A DNA stretch of 64,000 nucleotides from Pelagerythrobacter sp041912895 (GTDB lineage Bacteria > Pseudomonadota > Alphaproteobacteria > Sphingomonadales > Sphingomonadaceae), in assembly GCF_041912895.1 (NCBI RefSeq), contig NZ_JAYSGI010000003.1, forward strand, positions 1 through 64,000. The letters are read 5' to 3'. Made by a program: the position numbers and the translations under genes. Under the pieces are notes generated by a model. That model was not told the DNA's origin. It made no database searches and saw only the letters and a list, made by a program, of their open reading frames with translations. Each line of letters begins with the position of its first letter. Position 1 is the first letter of the stretch. Below are positions 41,756 to 50,629 of this stretch, in pieces.

Positions 41756-43441
41756 ATGCGAATGCAAGCGTCTCGTAAAATCCGCAGTCGCCGCTGGCTG
41801 GTGGAATTTCCCCGTGCTGCGCCGGTCGGGATATTCCTTCTCGTCATGGCCGTGACCGCGCTCAGCGTGTTCGCGATCGAGCGGGGTGAGCGCGAGAGCG
41901 AGGCGGTGATGCTGAACGACCGCGCGCGCGCTGTGGCCTCCGCGCTCGAACGCCGGGGCAACGCGAGTTCCGCCTATCTGCGCGCGGGCGCGGCGATGTT
42001 CGCGGCGGTCGACCGGGTCGACGAAGCGCTGTTCGACCGCTTCGTTTCCGAGCTTCAACTCGATTTCGATTATCGCGGTGCGGAAGGCATCGGCTGGGCG
42101 CAGAGCCTGCGGCCGTACGAACTCGGCCAGTTTCGCGCAGGCGCCACGCGAGAAGAAGGGGAGGAGGCGGACGAACTGATCCTGATCCGGCCCACTCCGA
42201 CGAGCGTAAGCAGCCGTGTGGTGCCGATCACGTTCCTGCGCCCGGTCACCGAGCGCACCCGCCGCATGCTGGGTTACGACCTCTATTCGGAACCGGTGCG
42301 CCGCGCGGCGATGGATCAGGCGGAAAGCGACGGCCGCCCGACCGCCAGCGGCAAGCTGGTGTTGCAGGAGCCGGGTTCGAACGGCGCACCGGGCTTCGTG
42401 ATCTTCATGCCGGTGTTCCGCGATATCGGGCTCGATCGGCGCTTGCGCGGGTTCGTCTACAGCCCTTTCAACGCAGAGGACTTCCTCGTCTCCGCTCTCG
42501 AACTGGCCGACGCTGGCGAGCGCGGCGTGCGTCTCTACGACGAGGAGGCATCACCCGATCGCCTGCTCGCCCACGTCGAACCGTCGAGCGGATCCGGCAA
42601 GGTGGTGCAGGAGCGAATCCTCATCGCCAACCGCCCGATGGTGCTCGAGGTGGAATCGGCGGGCTCCTATTCGCTCTCGCCGCTGTCGATGGTCACGCTG
42701 CTGTTCGGGCTGCTGGTTGCCACGTTGCTGCTGGTGGTCGCCCGGCTGGTGACGCAGCAGACGCGCGAGGACCATCTCAAGCTCGAATGGCTGGAGGAGC
42801 AGGATTCGATCCGCAACTCGCTGACCCGCGAGCTCAACCACCGGGTCAAGAATACGCTTGCCAACGTGCTGTCGATCGTGGCGCTCACACGCCGCCGCTC
42901 GGAAACGCTCGACGAGTTCGCCGACGGTCTCGACGGGCGGATACGCGCGATCTCCGCCACCCACGACCTGCTGACCCAGTCCCAATGGGGCACCACGCCG
43001 ATCCGCGCGGTGGTGGAGGCCGAGTTGGCTCCGCACGCGCGCCATGGCGAGGACCATTTTGCGATTGCGGGTCCCGATGTCGAGCTCGCGCCCAACGACG
43101 CCCTCACGCTGGGCCTGGCGATCCACGAGCTTGCCACCAATGCAGTGAAATATGGCGCGCTAAGCACCCCCGAAGGGCACGTCTCGGTGCGATGGGCGCT
43201 CGAAGACAACATCGTGCGGATGGAATGGGTCGAGGCCGGAGGCCCCGTGCTTGCAGGTAAACCCAAAGGCCGCGGCTTCGGGCTTGACCTGATCGAGAAG
43301 ATCGTCGCGCACGAACTCAATCAGGAGGTCGAACTCGATTTCCCGCCCGAGGGTGTGCGCTGTACGCTGCGCATTCCGGTCCGCCGCCCGAGCCAGTTCG
43401 CGATGCGCGCCGCGCGCCGCGAGGCCGCGCGGCGCGGCTAG
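41756..43441 (+). CDS. HWE/HisKA_2-family sensor histidine kinase with CHASE-type domain
   Basis: A membrane kinase of about 561 residues from the ATG at 41756 (41762 is equally possible). TM1 lies near 18-40 (APVGIFLLVMAVTALSVFAI), then a periplasmic CHASE-like domain (YRGAEGIGWAQSLRP, FVIFMPVF) to about 300, TM2 near 303-325, the phospho-His in ELNHRVKNTLANVL near 361, an N-box HELATNAVKYGA and the WVEAGG motif of HWE kinases. It is divergent from nepR-ecfG and convergent with phyR, so it probably controls PhyR phosphorylation. Confidence 0.9.
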   Translation: MRMQASRKIRSRRWLVEFPRAAPVGIFLLVMAVTALSVFAIERGERESEAVMLNDRARAVASALERRGNASSAYLRAGAAMFAAVDRVDEALFDRFVSELQLDFDYRGAEGIGWAQSLRPYELGQFRAGATREEGEEADELILIRPTPTSVSSRVVPITFLRPVTERTRRMLGYDLYSEPVRRAAMDQAESDGRPTASGKLVLQEPGSNGAPGFVIFMPVFRDIGLDRRLRGFVYSPFNAEDFLVSALELADAGERGVRLYDEEASPDRLLAHVEPSSGSGKVVQERILIANRPMVLEVESAGSYSLSPLSMVTLLFGLLVATLLLVVARLVTQQTREDHLKLEWLEEQDSIRNSLTRELNHRVKNTLANVLSIVALTRRRSETLDEFADGLDGRIRAISATHDLLTQSQWGTTPIRAVVEAELAPHARHGEDHFAIAGPDVELAPNDALTLGLAIHELATNAVKYGALSTPEGHVSVRWALEDNIVRMEWVEAGGPVLAGKPKGRGFGLDLIEKIVAHELNQEVELDFPPEGVRCTLRIPVRRPSQFAMRAARREAARRG

Positions 43442-43511
43442 CGCCTGCGCGGCATTGTTTTAGTCAGCCGGTAATGCCAGCGCCCGGTCGGGCGCAATCA
43501 GGCGAGCGCAA

Positions 43512-44303
43512 TCAGGCGAGCGGGCGGCTCGAATTGAAGAACAGCGCCTGGCTGATCGCGGTGCGCACGGTCGCTTCCTTGAACGGCTTGGTCACCAGAT
43601 AGGTCGGCTCGGGCCGGTCGCCGGTGAGCAGGCGCTCGGGATATGCGGTGATGAAGATCACCGGAACGCTGGTCAGCTCCAGGATGTCGTCCACCGCGTC
43701 GAGACCCGAAGATCCGTCTGCCAGCTGGATGTCGGCGAGCACGAGACCCGGGGTCCGTTCGGCGACGACTTCCTGCGCCTGCGTGCGCGTGGCGGCGGTG
43801 CCGCAGATTTCGTGGCCGAGCGAGGTTACGAGATCTTCGAGCTGCATCGAGATCAGCGGTTCGTCTTCGATGATGAGCACGCTGGTCGAGGACTCGCGAT
43901 CGATTTCCTCGACCGCTTCCTGCACGAGCTTCTGCACCGAGTCGCTATCGAGATCCATGATGTCGGCTGCTTGATCGACGCTGAAATCCTCCAGCGTCGT
44001 TAGCAGAAGGGCCTGGCGATTGAGCGGCGTGATCGTGCGAAGGCGATCGTGCGCGGCGGACTCGTGGTCGCCCGCCGACGGTGCTTCGGTGGTGTCGAGA
44101 TAGGCGCTCGACCAGACCTTGTTGAACGCGCGGTACAACGGCACCCGCCCTTCCGCGAGCGAGGCCTTGAGCTCCTCGTCGGCGAGCGCGGCTTCCAGCG
44201 TCTGGCGGACGAAAGCGTCTCCGGTCGATTGGGACCCGGTCAAAGCCCGGGCGTAACGGCGCAGGTACGGCAGATTGTTGGCGACCTGTTCTCCAAGCGG
44301 CAT
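43512..44303 (-). CDS. phyR: PhyR-type response regulator (sigma-like domain plus receiver)
   Basis: A 263-residue protein. Residues 1 to about 140 mimic an EcfG sigma factor (LGEQVANNLPYLRRYARALTG and the region-4-like DFSVDQAADIMDLDSDSVQKLVQEA); residues 143-263 are a receiver (VLIIEDEPLISMQLEDL, phospho-Asp in GLVLADIQLADGSSG, Thr in FITAYPE, Lys in LVTKPF). Phosphorylated PhyR binds NepR and frees EcfG. The ATG at 44303 starts at the sigma-like domain. A perfect EcfG promoter lies 33-57 bases upstream, so it is itself part of the regulon. Confidence 0.95.
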   Translation of the reverse strand: MPLGEQVANNLPYLRRYARALTGSQSTGDAFVRQTLEAALADEELKASLAEGRVPLYRAFNKVWSSAYLDTTEAPSAGDHESAAHDRLRTITPLNRQALLLTTLEDFSVDQAADIMDLDSDSVQKLVQEAVEEIDRESSTSVLIIEDEPLISMQLEDLVTSLGHEICGTAATRTQAQEVVAERTPGLVLADIQLADGSSGLDAVDDILELTSVPVIFITAYPERLLTGDRPEPTYLVTKPFKEATVRTAISQALFFNSSRPLA

Positions 44304-44335
44304 GAATTCCCTTCCCTCAAAATAGGCGTCGCTAG

Positions 44336-44360
44336 AACGCGCGCGCGCGCGCATGGTTCC
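44336..44360 (-). promoter_or_regulatory. EcfG-dependent promoter of phyR
   Basis: GGAAC (44360-44356), a 16-base spacer (a GC alternation) and CGTT (44339-44336) on the minus strand match the EcfG consensus exactly, 33 bases upstream of the phyR start. Confidence 0.85.
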
Positions 44361-44460
44361 GTTCGGCGCGCAGGTGAACGACAAGTGATTGTCGCGCAAG
44401 CGGTTTTGCTTTCAGCAGCCGGTGAGGACTGGCTTCTACCAAAAATTTCTCGCGTCGCGG

Positions 44461-44485
44461 GGAACCGGTTTTCGCGGCGAGCATT
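44461..44485 (+). promoter_or_regulatory. EcfG-like promoter of the candidate small RNA
   Basis: GGAAC (44461-44465), a 16-base spacer and CATT (44482-44485), one mismatch from CGTT. It points at an orphan terminator 60 bases downstream with no protein gene between. Confidence 0.5.
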
Positions 44486-44489
44486 ATTC

Positions 44490-44581
44490 GGTTATCACCG
44501 CCGAGACCCCCCCTCCCGTCCAAGCGGCTGGTGATACGATCCCGAAGGGCCCCCGCTCCTGAAAGAGTGGGGGCCTTTTTT
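44490..44581 (+). ncRNA. Candidate stress-response small RNA with C-rich loop
   Basis: An about 92-nt transcript is predicted from an EcfG-like promoter to a strong terminator. Hairpin 1 pairs TATCACC (44493-44499) plus GCC with GGC and GGTGATA (44530-44536) and exposes a 23-base loop containing CCCCCCCTCCC (44507-44517), complementary to Shine-Dalgarno sequences. The second hairpin (44545-44578, 14 pairs with wobble, 6-base loop) ends in six T. The layout resembles the C-rich-loop stress sRNA GsrN of Caulobacter; homology is not shown. No open frame of useful size lies here. The remainder of the phyR to response-regulator gap (44304-44639) holds only the phyR promoter. Confidence 0.55.
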
Positions 44582-44639
44582 CCATTCAGCTCGTGCGTCG
44601 TTCGGCTTGCGCCATGTCGCGGGAATGCGCCGCAGACGT

Positions 44640-45071
44640 TCAGCCGGCGGATTTGCGCAGGCGCGCGAGCAGCCCGCGGCGGCGCGGGGCCTGCACCGCG
44701 CGCACCAGATCGGCGGGCGCGTAGGGCTTGGCGAGAACCGCGCCGAGTTGGGCGATGTCGGGCGGAATATGATCGGGTGCCCCGGTCGAGAAGACGATCC
44801 GCGGGGGCTTCGGGCCGATCCCGTCGACGAGCTCCGCGATCGCCCAGCCGTCGTCGCGATCGGCAAGATGGACGTCGAGCACGAGGACGTCGGGCTTCGC
44901 GCGGCGCAGCGCTTCGAGCGCGGCATCGGTCGTACCGCAGATTTCGACCCGCTTCGTCCCGGCCTCGAGTAGCGCCTGCTCGATCGAGAGCGCGAGCACG
45001 GCGTCGTCTTCGACCACCAGCACGTGGCCGGGGCTGCGGGTCGATCGTCGTGCCGTTCTCGCCTGGGTCAT
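44640..45071 (-). CDS. Single-domain response regulator
   Basis: A 143-residue receiver-only protein: acidic pair in HVLVVEDDAVLALSI, phospho-Asp in DVLVLDVHLADRDDG, Ser in IVFSTGAP and Lys in AVLAKPYAPADL, with a basic tail (RRRGLLARLRKSAG). It has no output domain, so it may pass phosphate between kinase and PhyR or act as a phosphate sink, as single-domain regulators do in other stress response systems. The ATG at 45071 starts at the receiver; longer in-frame starts add unrelated residues. Confidence 0.88.
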   Translation of the reverse strand: MTQARTARRSTRSPGHVLVVEDDAVLALSIEQALLEAGTKRVEICGTTDAALEALRRAKPDVLVLDVHLADRDDGWAIAELVDGIGPKPPRIVFSTGAPDHIPPDIAQLGAVLAKPYAPADLVRAVQAPRRRGLLARLRKSAG

Positions 45072-45193
45072 GCCGTTCCGATTGCCGAGCCGCGATGAAC
45101 GGCGCCTTGGCGCAAAAACGGCGGCGAAGCCGCGCCAGTTCCCGCCATCCGCCATTCGCGCGGCGCGGTTGCACGCGCGCAACAAGGCGTGCG

Positions 45194-46351
45194 CTATAGC
45201 GCCTTGCGGAAGATTACATATTCGCGGTTGATCCGGCTGTCGATCGTGTCCGCGATGGCGATCATCCCCTGGTTGTCGTCGAGAATCCAGCCGATCTCGC
45301 CCCGCGTGTGGCCGTGCGCGACGGTCGTATCGTCGCGGATATCGCTGATCATCATGAAGGCGAGCTGGCTCGCGAGCCGCGAATTGTGCAATTCGCGCAG
45401 CACGCCCATCAGTGGCACCCGCGCGGTGCGGCCCGCCGGCTTCCTCAGCCAGCGGAGCATCGTCAGCCAGCCGAACGGGAACAGCTTGCCTTTGATCCGC
45501 GCGAGCGGCTCGTTGATATCGGGCAGCGAGAGCATGAACGCGACGGGTCGTCCGTCGACTTCGGCGATCCGCACCATCTCGTCGCGGATCAGGGGTTTGA
45601 GCTTCTTTGCTCCATAGGCGATCTCAGCCTCGGTGAACGGCACGAAACCCCAGTTGCCCGACCACGCGTCGTTGAGGATGTGGAGCACGGTGTGCACGTC
45701 GCGCGTGTAGTTCGCCCGGTCGACCGAGCGGATGCGGATGCGCGAATTGCGCTGCCCCGACTGGACGATCCGCCGCACCAGCGGGGGGAATTCCTGGCTG
45801 ATGTCGAGCTCGTAGGTATAGAGTCGCTTGGCGACCTCGTAGGCCGCGCCCTCGATATAGCCGCGATAGCGCTCGGGATGGTGGCCCATCAGCAAGGTCG
45901 GCGCGTGGTCGTGCCCGGCGACCAGCAAGCCCGGCTCTTCCCACATCGACAGCGAGATCGGGCCGAGCACCCGGGTCATCCCGCGGTCGCGCAGCCAATC
46001 CTCGGCGCGGGTCAGCAGCGCCTGCGCCACCGCGTCGTCTTCCGCGTCGAAATAGCCGAAAATGCCGGTGCCCGGTCCGAAGCCCTGCGCCGAATCCATC
46101 TCGAGCATCATCCGGTCGACGCACGCCGCGATCCGGCCCACCATCGCCTCACCGCGGCGGGCGATGAACAGCTGCACCTCGGCATGCGCGAACAGCGGAT
46201 TCTTCGCCGGATCGAGCAGTTCGAGCTGCTCGCCGCGCAATTGCGGCACCGAATGCGGCGTTTCGGCGGAAAATCGCCGGCCGAGATCGACGAACGCGGC
46301 GCGCCCCGCCTTGCCGTCGACGGGTTCGATCACTATTTCGGCGTCAGTCAC
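45194..46351 (-). CDS. GNAT-like acyltransferase-fold protein, function unknown
   Basis: A 385-residue cytoplasmic protein with two GNAT-like halves: AEVQLFIARRGEAMVGRIAACVDRM with a FGYFDAEDD segment in the first, and a second with RIAEVDGRPVAFMLSLPDINE. Such proteins are often annotated as N-acetyltransferases or wrongly as dATP pyrophosphohydrolases; the substrate is unknown. It is divergent from the fatty acid desaturase gene with 149 bases between. Confidence 0.72.
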   Translation of the reverse strand: MTDAEIVIEPVDGKAGRAAFVDLGRRFSAETPHSVPQLRGEQLELLDPAKNPLFAHAEVQLFIARRGEAMVGRIAACVDRMMLEMDSAQGFGPGTGIFGYFDAEDDAVAQALLTRAEDWLRDRGMTRVLGPISLSMWEEPGLLVAGHDHAPTLLMGHHPERYRGYIEGAAYEVAKRLYTYELDISQEFPPLVRRIVQSGQRNSRIRIRSVDRANYTRDVHTVLHILNDAWSGNWGFVPFTEAEIAYGAKKLKPLIRDEMVRIAEVDGRPVAFMLSLPDINEPLARIKGKLFPFGWLTMLRWLRKPAGRTARVPLMGVLRELHNSRLASQLAFMMISDIRDDTTVAHGHTRGEIGWILDDNQGMIAIADTIDSRINREYVIFRKAL

Positions 46352-46500
46352 GGGCTATCCTGTTCAGCGTCGGTTAGCCCTGTGTTTGCTTGTCGCCCGT
46401 TGTCAAGCAGCGCGCCGAGCCCCCGGCCTCGAGGCGCGTCGATATGCGAATATTTTTCGCGCCGGGCATTTTTCGTGTAGATCGCAGCATCCGGGACGAC

Positions 46501-47601
46501 ATGGCCATGAACATGCAACAGACCATCGACCCTGCAGGCGCCGCTGCGGCGGAGCCGGCGGCGCGCGTGCCGTCGAAAGCCGCGATCGCCGACGACAAGG
46601 TGATGCTGCGCGCCGCGCGCGATCTCACCCGCGATCTGGCCGAGGCGCGCCCTGCGATCTACTGGACCGACATGCTGCTTTCCGCCGGGCTCGGCTATGC
46701 CGCGCTCGCCGGGGCGATCCTCGTCGGCAGTGCGCCGCTCGCCGTGGCGCTGGGCGTGGTCGCCGCGCTCGCGCTCTATCGCGCGCTGCTGTTCATCCAC
46801 GAGCTGACGCATATCCACCGCGACGCCTTGCCCGGTTTCCGGCTGGGCTGGAACCTCGTGGTCGGCGTTCCCGTGCTGACGCCTTCGTTTATGTACGAAG
46901 GGGTGCACACGCTGCACCACGCGCGCACGCGCTACGGCACGGCCGAAGATCCCGAATACCTGCCGCTCGCGCTGATGAAATGGTGGAGCTTGCCGATGTT
47001 CGTGCTCATCGCGCTGCTCCTGCCCGTGGCCCTGCTTTTCCGCTTTGCGGTGCTCGTACCGCTGGGTGCGGTGATTCCGCCCGTGCGCAAGCTGGTGTGG
47101 GAGCGTTTCTCGGCGCTGTCGATCAATCCCGATTTCCGCCGCCGCGCGCCTGAAGGCGATCTGCGCAAGCGGGTCTTCTGGCAGGAACTCGGCGGCTGCC
47201 TGTGGGCGCTGGCGCTGATCGGCAGCGTGTTCGCGCTCGGCTGGCGTCCGCTGCTCATCGCGCTGGCGGTGCTGTCGCTCGCCGCCGTGCTCAACCAGTT
47301 GCGCACGCTGGTCGCGCACCTGTGGGAGAACGAGGGCGAGCCGATGACGGTGACCGCGCAGTTCCTCGATTCGGTCAACGTGCCGCCGCCGGGCCGGATC
47401 GCGGAGATCTGGGCGCCGGTCGGCCTGCGCTATCACGCGCTGCACCACCTGCTGCCGTCCATGCCCTACCACTCGCTGGGCGAGGCGCACCGTCGGCTGG
47501 CCGGTCATCTGGGCGGCGATTCGACGTACGACGGCGCGAACCATCCGGGAATGTGGACGCTGGTGGCGCGGATCGCGCGCAGCACCATGCGCGCCCGCTA
47601 G
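46501..47601 (+). CDS. Membrane fatty acid desaturase/hydroxylase family protein
   Basis: A 366-residue di-iron membrane enzyme with the three His boxes: HELTH (FIHELTHIHRD), HTLHH (GVHTLHHART) and HALHH (YHALHHLLPS), separated by four or more hydrophobic spans. It introduces a double bond or hydroxyl into acyl lipids or related substrates. The ATG at 46501 is chosen over in-frame ones upstream because the hydrophilic leader from there is of normal length. A second ATG (46507, MNMQQ) is possible. Confidence 0.88.
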   Translation: MAMNMQQTIDPAGAAAAEPAARVPSKAAIADDKVMLRAARDLTRDLAEARPAIYWTDMLLSAGLGYAALAGAILVGSAPLAVALGVVAALALYRALLFIHELTHIHRDALPGFRLGWNLVVGVPVLTPSFMYEGVHTLHHARTRYGTAEDPEYLPLALMKWWSLPMFVLIALLLPVALLFRFAVLVPLGAVIPPVRKLVWERFSALSINPDFRRRAPEGDLRKRVFWQELGGCLWALALIGSVFALGWRPLLIALAVLSLAAVLNQLRTLVAHLWENEGEPMTVTAQFLDSVNVPPPGRIAEIWAPVGLRYHALHHLLPSMPYHSLGEAHRRLAGHLGGDSTYDGANHPGMWTLVARIARSTMRAR

Positions 47602-47614
47602 CTTTGGTCCCGGG

Positions 47615-48712
47615 CTATTCCTCGGTGCGAACGAGCACCGTCTCGCCGATCATCAGGAACAGGAAAAACGGCGCCCATGCGGCGAGCAGCGGCGGGTATC
47701 CGCCGAAGCTGCCCATCGCCAGCGCGGCGTTGTCGATCACGAAATAGGCGAACCCCAGCGCCATCGCGATGATCGCGCGCAGGAACAGCTGGCCCGAGCG
47801 GGCGAGGCCGAACGCCGCGATCGCGCCCAGCAGCGGCATCAGGAACGCGGAAAGCGGGCCGGAAATCTTATGCCACCACTTGGCGCGCAGCTCGCTGGTT
47901 CGGCGTCCAACGTCCTCGTAGGCGAGGATCGAACCGAACAATTCGACCACGTTTTCCGCATCGGCATCGACGCTTTCGAGTTCGATCTGTGCCGGAGTCA
48001 GCCCTTCGGCCACCACCAGCCGGTCGATCGGCGACGTATCGGCGGTCGCGACATCGAACCGGGTCGCATCCTCGAGCAGCCAGCCCGGCGCGGCATAGCG
48101 TGCGCTGGCAGCGCGGACCTGCTCGGTCAGCATCCCGCCGTCGCCGCGGCGATACCAGGTGACGCCGCGCATCTGCATGCTTTCGCCGGTTCCTGCGAGG
48201 GATGCGGCCATGAGGATGTCGTCTCCGTCCGCCAGATAGACGTTCGCGCGCATGTCGGTCGTCTGCGGCACCGGGCCGAACTCGTTCGCCTCCCACGCCT
48301 TGAGCGTGGCGGTCGCGCGGGTGACCACGGTCTCGTTGAACAGGAAGCTTATCGCGGCCACCCCGGCAGCGGTGAGCAGCAGCGGAGCGAGCACCTGATG
48401 CGCGGAAAGGCCGGCCGCCTTCATCGCGATGACCTCGCTGTTCTGGTTCAGCGTGACGAGCGCGATGATCGTCGCCAGAAGGACCGAATAGGGCAGGAAC
48501 CGTGCGATCAGTTGCGGCACGCGCAAGGTCACGTAGGTCCACAGCTCGCCCTGACCGTTCCCCGCCACCGCGAGGATTTCGCCGCTGGTGCTCAGCAGGT
48601 CGAGCATCATCAGCACGAGCACTAGGATCGCCAGCATTGCCACGATGCGTACGATGAACAGCTTGGCGAGGTAGGCGGTCAGCGTCCGCGAGGGAAAGAA
48701 ATCGAGCTGCAC
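47615..48712 (-). CDS. lptG: LPS export ABC transporter permease LptG
   Basis: A 365-residue YjgP/YjgQ-family permease with about six membrane spans: two near the N-terminus, one near 100 and three at the end (GPLSAFLMPLLGAIAAFGLARSG), around a periplasmic beta-jellyroll. With LptF, LptB and LptC it pulls LPS from the inner membrane toward the periplasmic bridge. The start is 12 bases after the lptF stop. Confidence 0.92.
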   Translation of the reverse strand: MQLDFFPSRTLTAYLAKLFIVRIVAMLAILVLVLMMLDLLSTSGEILAVAGNGQGELWTYVTLRVPQLIARFLPYSVLLATIIALVTLNQNSEVIAMKAAGLSAHQVLAPLLLTAAGVAAISFLFNETVVTRATATLKAWEANEFGPVPQTTDMRANVYLADGDDILMAASLAGTGESMQMRGVTWYRRGDGGMLTEQVRAASARYAAPGWLLEDATRFDVATADTSPIDRLVVAEGLTPAQIELESVDADAENVVELFGSILAYEDVGRRTSELRAKWWHKISGPLSAFLMPLLGAIAAFGLARSGQLFLRAIIAMALGFAYFVIDNAALAMGSFGGYPPLLAAWAPFFLFLMIGETVLVRTEE

Positions 48713-48724
48713 GGGGTTCCTTCG

Positions 48725-49948
48725 CTATTCGGCTGGAGCCAGCTCGGGGGCGCGTTGCCGCTGCCGCCCGAACAGCTTGCGCAGGCGCTTGGCGAACCTG
48801 TCGAACGCGGTTTCGAGCGCGCCGATCGGCTGCCCGCCAGGCACCACCGCGACCTTGCGGTACATCCATATGATCAATGCGGCGAACAGCACGAACGGCA
48901 CCCATAGCGCCAACACGGGATCGAACCGGCCGAGTGCGGCGATATCCTCCCCGTACTGGTTTACCTTGTGGTAGGAGACCACCATCACCACCGAGAGGAA
49001 CACGCCCAGCGCGCTGGTCGATCGCTTCGGAGGGATCGCCAGTGCGACCGCGAGCAGCGGCATCAGCGCCATCATCACCACCTCGACCATCCGGAAGTTG
49101 AAGCTGGCCCGGCTCGCATCGCGCTTGGCCTCGGTCGTGCCGTCGCTCCAGCCGATGCGCAGCAGTTCGGGCAGGATGTATTCGCGTTCGGCGTCGCCGC
49201 GGTCGCGGAACGCCTCGATCTGCGGCAGGTCGATCGGCAGGTCGTGGCGGGTGAAGCTGAGCACGCGCGGGGTCTGGCTGCCGGTGTCCTGCACGATCGT
49301 GCCGTCGGTCAGGCGTAGGATGATCGTGTTGGGATTGTCGGTCGTGGCGAGGAACGCGCCCTCGCGCGCCGAGATCGAAAGCACCTGGCCGCGTTCGTTG
49401 GCGACGCGCGCGAAGATGCCCTGCAGTCGCCGCCCGTCGTCCTCGCTCGCTTCGATCCGCAGCGCCATGCGATCGGCCAGCGTGGTGAATTCGCCGACCT
49501 TGATCGACGCCCCGAGCGCACCGGAGCGCAGCTCGTATTCCATCTGCTCGTAGTAATAGCGGCTGACCGGCTGGACGTAGAACACCAGCGCCACGTTCAC
49601 CACCATCAGCACCGCAGTGATGATGTAGGGCACGCGCAGCAGGCGGAAATAGCTGAGGCCGACCGCGCGCATCACGTCCAACTCGCTCGATGTGGCGAGC
49701 TTGCGGAAGGCGAGCAGCACGCCGAGTAGGAGGCCGAGCGGGATCGCGAGGCTGGCGTATTCGGGCATCATCGCGCCGAGCATCTTGAACACCACGCCGA
49801 CCGGCCCGCCTTCGACCGCGACGAAATCGAACAGGCGCAGCATCTTGTCGAGCACCAGCAGCGATGCGGCGATCGCGAAGACGCCGAACATCGGCAGCAG
49901 GACCAGCCGAAGGATATAGCGATCGATCGAGGGGATGGATTTCAGCAA
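48725..49948 (-). CDS. lptF: LPS export ABC transporter permease LptF
   Basis: A 407-residue permease of the YjgP/YjgQ family. It starts IDRYILRLVLLPMFGVFAIAASLLVLD and has the FRKLATSSELDVMRAVGLSYFRLL coupling-helix region that contacts LptB, a periplasmic domain and three C-terminal spans. The tail after the last span is basic. It is co-transcribed with lptG. Confidence 0.93.
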   Translation of the reverse strand: MLKSIPSIDRYILRLVLLPMFGVFAIAASLLVLDKMLRLFDFVAVEGGPVGVVFKMLGAMMPEYASLAIPLGLLLGVLLAFRKLATSSELDVMRAVGLSYFRLLRVPYIITAVLMVVNVALVFYVQPVSRYYYEQMEYELRSGALGASIKVGEFTTLADRMALRIEASEDDGRRLQGIFARVANERGQVLSISAREGAFLATTDNPNTIILRLTDGTIVQDTGSQTPRVLSFTRHDLPIDLPQIEAFRDRGDAEREYILPELLRIGWSDGTTEAKRDASRASFNFRMVEVVMMALMPLLAVALAIPPKRSTSALGVFLSVVMVVSYHKVNQYGEDIAALGRFDPVLALWVPFVLFAALIIWMYRKVAVVPGGQPIGALETAFDRFAKRLRKLFGRQRQRAPELAPAE

Positions 49949-50059
49949 GATTTCCGGCCGGCGGCTGCGTGTCCCATCGCCCTAGCGCGAAAATTCGCCC
50001 CGGTCATGCCCCGTATTCGTCGGCCCGTTCGCAGGGCTCGTTCGCCGGCTCGCCGCGGC

Positions 50060-50443
50060 TCACGCCTTCTCCAGCGTGCACTGGAGCGGGTGCTGGTTCT
50101 CGCGCGCGAAATCCATCACCTGGTTCACCTTGGTTTCGGCGACTTCGTACGGGAAGATGCCGCACACCCCGACGCCGCGCTGGTGGACGTGGAGCATCAC
50201 CCGCGTGGCTTGTTCCATGTCCATGCGGAAGAAGCGCTTCAACACCATCACCACGAATTCCATCGGGGTATAGTCGTCGTTGAGCATCAGCACCTTGTAC
50301 TGGCTCGGCTTCTTCGGCTTCGTCCGGGTGCGGGTGGCGACGCCGAGTTGGCCTTCCCCGCCGTCCTCGCGATCCGAATCGCCGTCGCCCGCAGCGAGGG
50401 GGCGCAGGCGTGGGTCGGCATGGGAGGCAGGGGTGAAGGTCAT
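50060..50443 (-). CDS. clpS: ATP-dependent Clp protease adaptor ClpS
   Basis: A 127-residue adaptor that delivers N-degron substrates to ClpAP. The conserved core begins YKVLMLNDDYTPMEFVVMVL (Asn-Asp-Asp at the substrate pocket) and continues with MLHVHQRGVGVCGIFPYEVAETKV. An unstructured N-terminal extension of about 45 residues precedes the core, longer than in E. coli. The ATG at 50443 is used; upstream in-frame residues belong to noncoding DNA near the phasin terminator. Confidence 0.93.
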   Translation of the reverse strand: MTFTPASHADPRLRPLAAGDGDSDREDGGEGQLGVATRTRTKPKKPSQYKVLMLNDDYTPMEFVVMVLKRFFRMDMEQATRVMLHVHQRGVGVCGIFPYEVAETKVNQVMDFARENQHPLQCTLEKA

Positions 50444-50532
50444 CGGCTCGCAATATCGTATGGCGCGGGCAATCTGCAAGGCGGGGTGCGACGGCAGGCG
50501 GCGATTGCCGAGCGGTTCTCGGCGCGCGGGCG

Positions 50533-50568
50533 AAAAAAAGGGCCGGTCAGCACCTGGCTGACCGGCCC
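50533..50568 (-). terminator. Rho-independent terminator of the phasin gene
   Basis: On the minus strand an 11-bp perfect stem (GGGCCGGTCAG with CTGACCGGCCC, 7-base loop) is followed by seven T (AAAAAAA at 50533-50539 on the plus strand). It lies 62 bases after the phasin stop. Confidence 0.9.
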
Positions 50569-50629
50569 GTATCATCGCAGGCCCTGCTCGGGAGAGGAGA
50601 GAGGCCGGGCCCGCGTCGCGCAGAGCGGT

